From positions 1 through 21,543 of the IMG/VR virus record IMGVR_UViG_3300047195_000395: a stretch of 21,543 nt of DNA, one strand, 5' to 3'. The notes beneath the pieces were generated by a model. It saw only the letters and a program-made list of their open reading frames with translations. It made no database searches and was not told the DNA's origin. Origin of the DNA: a virus. A program made the translations under genes and the position numbers. Positions 15,501-21,543 of the stretch are shown in pieces; position 1 is the first letter of the stretch, and each line of letters begins with the position of its first letter.

Positions 15501-18500
15501 ACAACGGCATCGTATGCAGTCTCTGCATCCGTTGCAAATCAATTTGATGGGTATGTGAACTTCCCAACAGGGCTAGATGTTACCGGATCGTTCGTGGTCA
15601 CGGGATCGGCAAGTATCACCGGATCGGTATCTGCAACGGCTGGATTTACGGGATCGTTATTCGGGAGTAGTAGTTACGCATTAAGTGCATCTTACGCACC
15701 GGGTTCAAGCGCAACGTTCCCCTACACGGGTAATGCGGTCATTAGTGGCTCACTCAATACGTCGGGCAGTATTACAGCGTCCGCAGGATTTAGTGGAACA
15801 TTATTTGGTACGGCATCATTTGCCACTACCACCGTCACTGCTTCATACTTCTCAGGAAGTGTGTCATTCCCCAATGGATTAATTATCACAGGATCGTTGG
15901 TGGCAACGTCGGTGTCAGCGTCAATTATTACTTCGTCCAATATAAATTTGGTTGGATTGGCTGATACCATAAATGTAAATAAAGTTCTCGTTCTTGAAAC
16001 AGCAACCGGAAAAATCTTTACGACCTCAAGTGTTGGAACCGGCGGTGGTTCTGGTAATGGATTCCCGTTCGTGGGAACTGCCTTAATTACGGGATCATTA
16101 ATTGTATCGAGTAGTGGTATTAATGTGATTGGGGCGGGTATTACGGGATCACTGTCTGGAAGCGCAACCTCGGCAACATCCGCATCCTTTGCCACTACAT
16201 CAAGTTACGCAGTCTCTGCCTCCTATGCACCGGGTAGCAGTGCAACGTTCCCCTACACGGGTAATGCGGTCATTAGTGGCTCACTCAATACGTCGGGCAG
16301 TATTACAGCATCCGCAGGATTTAGTGGAACATTATTTGGTACTGCATCGTATGCAAATTCTTTCTCTGGATATATTAACTTTCCAACCGGATTAGATGTC
16401 ACGGGATCATTGACCGTTAGCGGATCGGCGACTATAACGGGATCAATTTCTGCAACCGCTGGATTTACGGGGTCGCTGTTCGGGAGTAGTAGTTACGCAC
16501 TCAGTGCATCTTACGCACCGGGTTCAAGCGCAACGTTCCCATATACGGGTAATGCGGTCATTAGTGGCTCACTCAATACGTCGGGCAGTATTACAGCATC
16601 CGCAGGATTTAGTGGAACATTATTTGGCACCGCGTCGTATGCAACGTCAGCAGCCACCGCATCATATTTCTCGGGCAGTATTAGTTTCCCTAATGGGTTA
16701 ACTATGACTGGTTCACTCAACGTTTCGGGTAGTATCACCGCATCCGCAGGATTTAGTGGAACATTGTTCGGTAGTAGCAGTTACGCAACCACATCAAGTT
16801 ACGCACTAAGCGCTTCCTACGCACCTGGTGGTAGTGCAACGTTCCCCTACACGGGTGCAGCAGTTATTACTGGGTCACTCACTATCACCGGCAGTGGTAT
16901 CAACGTTATTTCGGGCAGTGTTTCCGCATCAGCAGTAAGAATTAGTGGTCGAGCAGACACCGCATTAGTATTGACTGATGGTAATGGTAGTTCCATTATC
17001 GATACTATAGGAACATCTTTACGATTGCGTAGTCAAGGTGGCAACGGAATTTATACCAACGGTAGTGGGTGGTATCCCGAAGCAAATAATACACTAGAAT
17101 TGGGAGGTTCATTAGGTGGGCCGTCCGTGTGGAAATCTATTGCAGGAACGATAATTACCGCATCTATCATCAGCGCATCTTCAGGTATTACTGGTTCACT
17201 CTTTGGTAGTAGCAGTTACGCACTCTCTGCGTCCTACGCACCCGGTAGCAGTGCAACGTTCCCCTACACGGGGGACGCGGCTATCACGGGATCATTAACT
17301 ATATCAGGAAGTAGAAATGGTGGATTAATTATATCTGGTGCTAATACTTCTGCCTCGCTGTTGGTAACAAATGGTACCATAATTGGTGTTATAATTCCAA
17401 GTAATAATGCAAGTGCTTTGCGAATTGGTACAACTACCAATGCTGATGTTGGAATTATGGTTAATAATTCACAAGCATTTACATTTAATGCATCAATGTT
17501 ATATCCCGGCTCCCCGTATAATTTAGGAGGTCCGTCAAATAGATGGGGTGCACTAACTGTAAATAATATTTTCTCCAGTGGGTCTATTACGCATACGGGT
17601 TCACTCGATATATTGTCGGGTAGTATCACTGTAACCAACGGAGCAATAACAAGTTCACTCTTTGGTACCAGTAGTTGGGCAACCAATACAGTATCCAGTT
17701 CATTTGCCACCACGGCATCGTATGCATTAAACGCAACTGCAACATTACCCGCAGGAGTTGTCTCCAGTTCCACACAATTTACCTCACTAACTGCACCGTT
17801 TACTGGTTCCTTTACAGGGTCATTCAAGGGTGATGGTACAGGATTAACGGGGGTTACGGCAACCGCATTCCCATACAGTGGAAGTGCAGTTATTACGGGG
17901 TCATTAACAGTGACGGGTAGTAAAGACGGAGTAATTATTATCTCAGGGTCAGATTCCTCGGCATCATTGTTAGTATCAGCTGGAGGTTTGTTAGGTGGTA
18001 TCATTCCTACCGTTGGATATGGTAGTTCATTATCTATTGGTACACTGTCAAATCATAATGTGTCCATTAGAATAAATGGTGGATATTATTATACATTTTC
18101 TCCGACCGCACTTGCTCCCGCAGATAGTACATTTAATTTAGGAAGCAATGGTAATCGTTGGGGAACAGGATATTTCAACAATATCAATTCCACCGGTTCT
18201 ATTACGCATACGGGGTCGTTGAATATTCTGTCGGGCAGTATCAATGTAACCAACGGAGCAATAACCGCATCCAATGTCAATTTAGTAAATATATCCAATA
18301 CCACCAATGCAAATAGTGTATTAGTATTAGAAACTTCTACCGGAAAAATCTTTACCACCTCAAGTGTTGGGACGGGTGGTGGATCAACGTTCCCTTATAC
18401 GGGAAACGCCGTGATTACAGGATCATTGACAGTAACCGGAAGTATATTACTGAATTCAGGATCAAATCAGTCGCCGCAGTTGGCAATGACGAGTGATGGT

Positions 18501-19253
18501 GGTGGAGTAAAATTCAATGTAATTGCCACAGGTGGTTCTGATATATTAAATTTCTTTAATACTAACGTAGGCACAGTAACACTAGCTGGAAGCTATTTGG
18601 CACCATATGGAACTGGTGGTGGTGTATCATTAGGTACAAGTAACAATCGTTGGGGAACAGGATATTTCAACAATATCAATTCCACCGGTTCTATTACGCA
18701 TACGGGGTCATTGAATATCCTCTCCGGTAGTATCAATGTTACCAATGGCGGAATTACGAGTTCACTTTTCGGCACCGCAAGTTATGCAGTATCAGCCTCC
18801 TATGCCCCAGGCGGCAGTGCAACGTTCCCCTACACGGGCGCAGCAGTTATTAGTGGATCATTGACCATTACGGGCAGCGCGGGCTTAAATGTCACTGGAC
18901 CTGCAACGGTTGTTGGAGCATTTCAAGCAACCACCAAGAGTTTCAAAATTGACCATCAACGGTTGTTGGGCAAGAAACTCATCTACGGTGTTGTTGAAGC
19001 ACCAGAACATTCGGTCATGGTACGTGGTAAGTTGTCGGGTACCAATACCATCACACTTCCAGACGAATGGGAATGGTTGGTAGATCATGATAGTATCACG
19101 GTCCATCTGACCTCTATTGGTAGACATCAAGAATTATTTGTACAGGAAATATTATCTGATAGAATTATTATTGGTTCAGATATGACGATCAACTGTTTCT
19201 ATACGGTACAAGCAACACGTAAGGACGTTGATCCACTCGTCACGGTGGAATAA
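12558..19253 (+). CDS. Giant tail fibre protein 2 (2231 aa, repetitive shaft with globular insert)
   Basis: This 2231-aa fibre begins with a non-repetitive N-terminal domain (about 1-195: SGRLLQSRRYTHDTLSDFQ, NFISPKYAAP, PPGYGVAVYVS, VLQFSSSA, YQYIGRTL), probably for baseplate attachment. A first shaft (about 205-480) carries INTGSF modules. A less repetitive, probably globular segment (about 495-900) contains YYQYIPLGAVGHFDY, GKGFIHGGFYKQNP and LDQLTDVSIISPSNGQALVYNAGVW. A long second shaft (about 905-2115) follows, with repeated FPYTGxAxI(T/S)GSL, SASYAPG and NRWGTGYFNNI units; the NRWG-type units resemble those of other phage fibres. The last about 105 residues form a separate domain (KIDHQRLLGKKLIYG, EAPEHSVMVRGKL, EWEWLVDHDSITVHL, KDVDPLVTVE) that I recall at the ends of fibres from aquatic T4-like phages. 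A weak AAGAGA precedes the start. Confidence 0.9.
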   Translation: MSIDNTKKSGRLLQSRRYTHDTLSDFQEAFTSTLDINAGDIYIDQSLIPTSSLPFSGSGQHLATYSGSLKYYYRQALTKSDLNNEVWFFLVPSASSAGIGAQIITGSQQTNFISPKYAAPTVFNNTEGTPPGYGVAVYVSTNPTTPAAGDIYSTANYAFDYKTGVLQFSSSAVAPTAGQYVYMSAYQYIGRTLSSITTPTGVVSASYALTASYVSGGAADWNTLANKPAGIVSSSTQINTGSFSGSFIGSLTGTGSWAVSASYVLPTGLPNGIVSSSIQVTTFLPTGVVSSSTQINTGSFTGSFTGTLIGTGSWATSASYAITSSLAINNIVTASVSNTTITFTKGDNTQFSVTVAQSGSVSTASYATLAASAFTASYVDYPNIANKPTLISSSTQINTGSFTGSFTGTLTGTGSWATNAISSSFATTASAATSITFTPTTASFATTASYALNAIATLPSGLISSSAQVTASLVGTTINPSIVSASTVSASALHVTTLATVKGPLELQKTSTPSPINANSAYWFVSGANNNFGQDLYYTHNGDTNRMDWFEGMLGSSLLYGGIVSWSAANIYVSSGSGLIVNHNVSTGSEASPTITYIQWPSQSAAISGISTRQVTYLYIDTTGTIQQQTTPFTPEQYYQYIPLGAVGHFDYANVTAFGGSVTTHYNQIQQTNTFIDAFGPLKLSGYTITAQPSSLRLSVGLGKGFIHGGFYKQNPKLPSVIDTTAVVTASMARVYRSGSNGNIKFDTNGGAMYTVTDPSLYDNGTGILAAVGNSDWTIQRVFTDPVTNTLYVYYGQNKYDTYLNAVAAVNTDPFTEGVATQEFTIFAGYIIAKGNETSLASADSMVAQAGLFRNTSGASTGAGAATTALDQLTDVSIISPSNGQALVYNAGVWSNATVSTSSFATTASYVTYANVANKPTLVSSSTQINTGSFTGSFIGIFSGSTFGTASWASNATSASFATTASAATSITFTPSTASFATTASYAVSASVANQFDGYVNFPTGLDVTGSFVVTGSASITGSVSATAGFTGSLFGSSSYALSASYAPGSSATFPYTGNAVISGSLNTSGSITASAGFSGTLFGTASFATTTVTASYFSGSVSFPNGLIITGSLVATSVSASIITSSNINLVGLADTINVNKVLVLETATGKIFTTSSVGTGGGSGNGFPFVGTALITGSLIVSSSGINVIGAGITGSLSGSATSATSASFATTSSYAVSASYAPGSSATFPYTGNAVISGSLNTSGSITASAGFSGTLFGTASYANSFSGYINFPTGLDVTGSLTVSGSATITGSISATAGFTGSLFGSSSYALSASYAPGSSATFPYTGNAVISGSLNTSGSITASAGFSGTLFGTASYATSAATASYFSGSISFPNGLTMTGSLNVSGSITASAGFSGTLFGSSSYATTSSYALSASYAPGGSATFPYTGAAVITGSLTITGSGINVISGSVSASAVRISGRADTALVLTDGNGSSIIDTIGTSLRLRSQGGNGIYTNGSGWYPEANNTLELGGSLGGPSVWKSIAGTIITASIISASSGITGSLFGSSSYALSASYAPGSSATFPYTGDAAITGSLTISGSRNGGLIISGANTSASLLVTNGTIIGVIIPSNNASALRIGTTTNADVGIMVNNSQAFTFNASMLYPGSPYNLGGPSNRWGALTVNNIFSSGSITHTGSLDILSGSITVTNGAITSSLFGTSSWATNTVSSSFATTASYALNATATLPAGVVSSSTQFTSLTAPFTGSFTGSFKGDGTGLTGVTATAFPYSGSAVITGSLTVTGSKDGVIIISGSDSSASLLVSAGGLLGGIIPTVGYGSSLSIGTLSNHNVSIRINGGYYYTFSPTALAPADSTFNLGSNGNRWGTGYFNNINSTGSITHTGSLNILSGSINVTNGAITASNVNLVNISNTTNANSVLVLETSTGKIFTTSSVGTGGGSTFPYTGNAVITGSLTVTGSILLNSGSNQSPQLAMTSDGGGVKFNVIATGGSDILNFFNTNVGTVTLAGSYLAPYGTGGGVSLGTSNNRWGTGYFNNINSTGSITHTGSLNILSGSINVTNGGITSSLFGTASYAVSASYAPGGSATFPYTGAAVISGSLTITGSAGLNVTGPATVVGAFQATTKSFKIDHQRLLGKKLIYGVVEAPEHSVMVRGKLSGTNTITLPDEWEWLVDHDSITVHLTSIGRHQELFVQEILSDRIIIGSDMTINCFYTVQATRKDVDPLVTVE
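13250..13931 (+). repeat. Shaft repeat array 1 in fibre 2
   Basis: INTGSF modules lie near 13256, 13425-13478 and 13731-13784, followed by SFATTASAATSITFTP, which also occurs near 10258 in fibre 1 and near 15436. The copies at 13425 and 13731 encode the same 18 residues with 9 of 18 codons different. Confidence 0.82.
15662..15811 (+). repeat. Near-identical DNA repeat, copy A
   Basis: This 150-base block differs from 16481-16630 at about 6 positions, while the homologous sequence on both sides is much more diverged. Its last 101 bases (15711-15811) match 16242-16342 with one difference. It encodes GSSSYALSASYAPG and FPYTGNAVISGSLNTSG. Confidence 0.88.
16242..16342 (+). repeat. Near-identical DNA repeat, copy B (short)
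   Basis: This 101-base block matches 15711-15811 at all but one position and 16530-16630 at all but about three. The bases just upstream encode the same SASYAPG with different codons, so the near-identity starts abruptly. Confidence 0.88.
16481..16630 (+). repeat. Near-identical DNA repeat, copy C
   Basis: This is the partner of 15662-15811, exactly 819 bases (273 codons) downstream. The wider duplication starts near 16371 (GYINFPTGLDVTGS), but its first 110 bases differ from the A copy at about 27 positions. Confidence 0.88.
18153..18217 (+). repeat. 65-bp identical repeat, copy 1 (NRWGTGYFNNINSTGSITHTG)
   Basis: This 65-base run is identical to 18645-18709. Flanks on both sides encode related peptides but differ in codons. 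A more diverged relative lies near 17538 (NRWGALTVNNI). Confidence 0.9.
18645..18709 (+). repeat. 65-bp identical repeat, copy 2
   Basis: Identical to 18153-18217, 492 bases (164 codons) downstream, and in the same reading frame of fibre 2. Confidence 0.9.
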
Positions 19254-19256
19254 TCT

Positions 19257-21543
19257 ATGGCATACGTAACATTTAGAAAAACCACCGCTCAAGGCGGAAA
19301 AGCTATTTCGGTACGAAATGTACCCGGATTTGGCAAACGAATTACGGGACCGTATTATGGCGGCAGTGGTGGAGGACAGACCGGCAATCCATCAACATTT
19401 GCCTTTCCATACACCCCACCAACGGGTATGAATGCATATGGCGCAGGATCAACCATCTCAATTACATGGACGACTGCTGCAAATACGGGAACCGTACACA
19501 CTGTAACAACCGCAGCAGAACTTACGACGGCATTATCGGCATGTGCTCGCGGCGATATTATTAAGGTAATGCCCGGTACCTATACGGGATCGTGGACGCT
19601 TCCTGCAAAAGCTGGCACTGGATGGGTATGGATTACATCTGAAGCATGTTATAATAATACGTTTGTCCGTGGGTTTAACTTGAATCCTGAGGGGGCATAC
19701 GTGGATGGCGTGTGGACAGAGCTAAGCGTGGCTACTCGGGCGGCATTACGGGTTCGTCCAAGTGACGCGGGATCAAGTATGCCAATTCTACAAGGTAATA
19801 ATGCTACAAATACACAAGTATTCACATCGGCTGCATATACTACATGGGGTGGAAATACCTGCTCAAACTGGATTATTTCTGGATTTGAAATACGTCAGAA
19901 CCCCAGTGTATCAGATACCGGAACACTGTATGGAATTATTGCACTGGGACAAGATGCAATTTCAGCCGCAACGTTGCCCTCAGACATTGTTATTGATCGT
20001 TGTTGGATTCATGCAAAAGATACATCAGACATTCGTCGGCAGATTAGCGCTCAGTGTAAAAGTTTTACGTGTGTGAATTCGTGGATCGAAGACGTTCATA
20101 CTAGAGATTCAGCTGACAATCAGTGTATTGCTGCATGGGGATCGCCGGGGCCATTTAAGATTGTCAATAATTATTTAGAAGCAGTAGGAGAAAATATTTT
20201 ATTTGGGGGAAATGATAACCCAGTTGTAGATGGCTCAATGTCACCTAAAAATATTTTGGTTAAGTGGAACTATATTATATGTCCTCTAGATGTGAGTCCA
20301 TTATCACCAGGATATGCCACCGGCCCTTATGCAAGTGTAACCCCCGTGTTCAAGATGAAAAATTTATATGAACATAAAAACGGTTCACAAGCATGGATTG
20401 AAGGAAATGTGTTTGAAGGTTCAATGACCGGTGGCCAAGATGGATCGGGGTTATTATTTCAATCTGTGGCACAAAGTAATACTGATCCATCTGTGGCAGT
20501 TCGTGATGTTGCTATACGATATAATCAGTTTAAGAATTTTGCATCTGGAATTTCGATGGCAACTCCAACCTATACATCTCGTACTATTACTAATGCAAGT
20601 AATACGACACCAATTGTAATTACAACTAGTACTGCTCATAATTATCAAACCGGTGATAGAGTTCGTATTGAGGGGGTTGTTGGAAATACCGCTGCAAATG
20701 TTTCAACTTCTCCAACCATTACGGTATTATCATCTAACACATTTTCTATTGATGGAAGTGTTGGAAACGGAGCATACGTCAGCGGGGGTACATATGGAGT
20801 TCGTTCTCGCCAAAAAACAGGACGGTTTGAAATTTTACATAATGTTGCTGTTGGGTTGGGAAGTGATTATACGGTTCGTGGGGCGTCGGCAGGAAAACCA
20901 ACCATGTTTGGGACAGTTGATTATGTAGACGTTCGAAGATGCACATTTGACAATCGAGGGAATGATGTATATAACAATTCATTTCTTACGGTGGGAAGTG
21001 GGACGGGGATTGATACGACAGATCATATGACATTTGATAGTGTTATTGGTCCACGAGGAAACTATGGGATTATAGGTGATTCTGTTAGTGAAGGAAGCTC
21101 TACATTAAATACCCATACAACCAATACCACTTGGAATAAGGTGGCATTTTTTGGTAATACTGCAGATACTGGTGGATATACTGGAGCGGCAGCAGATACG
21201 CTGTTTAATGCAGCAGATACTGAATATCTTACTGATCCCGCCGCTGGTGATTTTACAGTAAAATCTACATATTCATCAAATTATGGTGCTGATTGGTCTG
21301 CGGTGTCTTCTCGTACTGCAAATGTTATTATTCCTGCTGCAGTGGGTCCAGGATCAACTGTTCTTATTGATACAGCAACCGCAATGATGTGGGAAAATTG
21401 GACAGTATACGCTAATACCGCAGCATTTTACGCTGATGCACGAGAGCTAAGTGATCCTGACCCGTCATTTGCAACAGGAGGAGCTAACTGTAGATATAAC
21501 CAAATTAGTTGGGGAAGAAATTTCGAACTTCGAACGGGTTCTA
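19257..21543 (+). CDS. Right-handed beta-helix tailspike / pectate-lyase-like protein (3' end outside window)
   Basis: This frame stays open from ATG 19257 to the right edge (762 codons, no stop found). The short N-terminus ends in a Gly-rich linker (GGSGGGQTG near 37-45). A parallel beta-helix follows (about 80-430): ACARGDIIKVMPGTYTG, WIISGFEIRQNP, DIVIDRCWIHAKD, NSWIEDVHTRDSADNQCIAAW, FKIVNNYLEAVGENILFGGND and WIEGNVFEG. These rungs are typical of pectate-lyase-like proteins and phage tailspikes. Residues about 440-518 look like an inserted FCCH-type domain (TTSTAHNYQTGDRVRIEGVVG, SIDGSVGNGAYVSGGTYG). More helix-like segments follow (DYVDVRRCTFDN), and DPAAGDFTVKS near 660. A polysaccharide-binding or -cleaving role at the host surface is inferred; catalytic residues were not identified. 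It follows fibre 2 by three bases. Confidence 0.86.
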   Translation, partial: MAYVTFRKTTAQGGKAISVRNVPGFGKRITGPYYGGSGGGQTGNPSTFAFPYTPPTGMNAYGAGSTISITWTTAANTGTVHTVTTAAELTTALSACARGDIIKVMPGTYTGSWTLPAKAGTGWVWITSEACYNNTFVRGFNLNPEGAYVDGVWTELSVATRAALRVRPSDAGSSMPILQGNNATNTQVFTSAAYTTWGGNTCSNWIISGFEIRQNPSVSDTGTLYGIIALGQDAISAATLPSDIVIDRCWIHAKDTSDIRRQISAQCKSFTCVNSWIEDVHTRDSADNQCIAAWGSPGPFKIVNNYLEAVGENILFGGNDNPVVDGSMSPKNILVKWNYIICPLDVSPLSPGYATGPYASVTPVFKMKNLYEHKNGSQAWIEGNVFEGSMTGGQDGSGLLFQSVAQSNTDPSVAVRDVAIRYNQFKNFASGISMATPTYTSRTITNASNTTPIVITTSTAHNYQTGDRVRIEGVVGNTAANVSTSPTITVLSSNTFSIDGSVGNGAYVSGGTYGVRSRQKTGRFEILHNVAVGLGSDYTVRGASAGKPTMFGTVDYVDVRRCTFDNRGNDVYNNSFLTVGSGTGIDTTDHMTFDSVIGPRGNYGIIGDSVSEGSSTLNTHTTNTTWNKVAFFGNTADTGGYTGAAADTLFNAADTEYLTDPAAGDFTVKSTYSSNYGADWSAVSSRTANVIIPAAVGPGSTVLIDTATAMMWENWTVYANTAAFYADARELSDPDPSFATGGANCRYNQISWGRNFELRTGS

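Noticed and set aside
15662-16630. Fibre repeats as a diversity-generating retroelement template/variable pair
   Set aside because: No reverse transcriptase or accessory gene is present, and differences between copies are mostly silent rather than concentrated at adenine sites.
17264-18004. A 246-codon open frame on the - strand opposite fibre 2 (and similar ones at 10334-10735, 11147-11641, 15722-16195)
   Set aside because: They lie antisense to repetitive Ser/Thr/Gly-rich coding sequence, give Val/Pro/Asp-rich low-complexity proteins and have no start signals. Biased codon use removes antisense stops.
9408-18900. Regular repeats considered as a CRISPR array
   Set aside because: Repeats are in frame within long coding sequences, of varying spacing and codon use, with no cas genes or palindromic repeat structure.
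19762-20928. Several + strand open frames of 60-104 codons within 19762-20928
   Set aside because: They are in other frames of the tailspike gene, whose own frame is open from 19257 to the edge and gives a coherent beta-helix protein.

Overview
This window looks like part of the structural-gene block of a virulent contractile-tailed phage (Caudoviricetes) of the broad T4 lineage, probably a divergent environmental 'far-T4' member. All supported genes lie on the + strand and are tightly packed. The T4-type genes recognised are the end of the major capsid protein (gp23), the neck proteins gp13 and gp14-like, the tail terminator gp15, the tail sheath gp18 and the tail tube gp19. The order (23, 13, 14, 15, small ORF, 18, 19, fibres) differs from T4, where terminase genes 16 and 17 sit between 15 and 18 and capsid genes follow 19. 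No host gene, integrase, tRNA or lysogeny gene was seen, and the sequence does not identify the host.

Layout. 1-199: capsid-gene C-terminus and a strong hairpin terminator with a GAAA loop. 200-1037: a free-standing GIY-YIG homing endonuclease whose end overlaps the start of gene 13. 1024-3437: neck and tail-completion genes 13, 14-like and 15, with coupled starts. 3438-6180: a short coiled-coil-like protein and the sheath, closed by a second hairpin terminator. 6181-6714: tail tube. 6715-7686: a second selfish gene, a zinc-finger/NUMOD3/Vsr-like nuclease. Its ribosome-binding site lies in a perfect 17-bp inverted repeat that also holds a promoter-like motif. 7687-21543: an adsorption module made of a small BppU-like protein, two giant repetitive fibres (1459 and 2231 aa) and a beta-helix tailspike that runs off the right edge. 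No terminator was seen inside this last block.

Regulation. Five intergenic gaps carry a motif close to GATATTTATAGT. In four of them it ends 24-27 bases before the start codon. It is proposed as this phage's late-type promoter. Three junctions have the form TAAT-NN-ATG (stop, three bases, start) and suggest translational coupling.

Most interesting points: (1) the hairpin/promoter arrangement in front of the second endonuclease, which resembles the known control of T4 I-TevI; (2) the shared promoter motif; (3) fibre shaft repeats that are identical in protein but differ at about half their codons, interrupted by islands of 65-150 bp near-identical DNA that look like recent gene conversion; (4) a tailspike with an inserted FCCH-like domain and a change in codon use.
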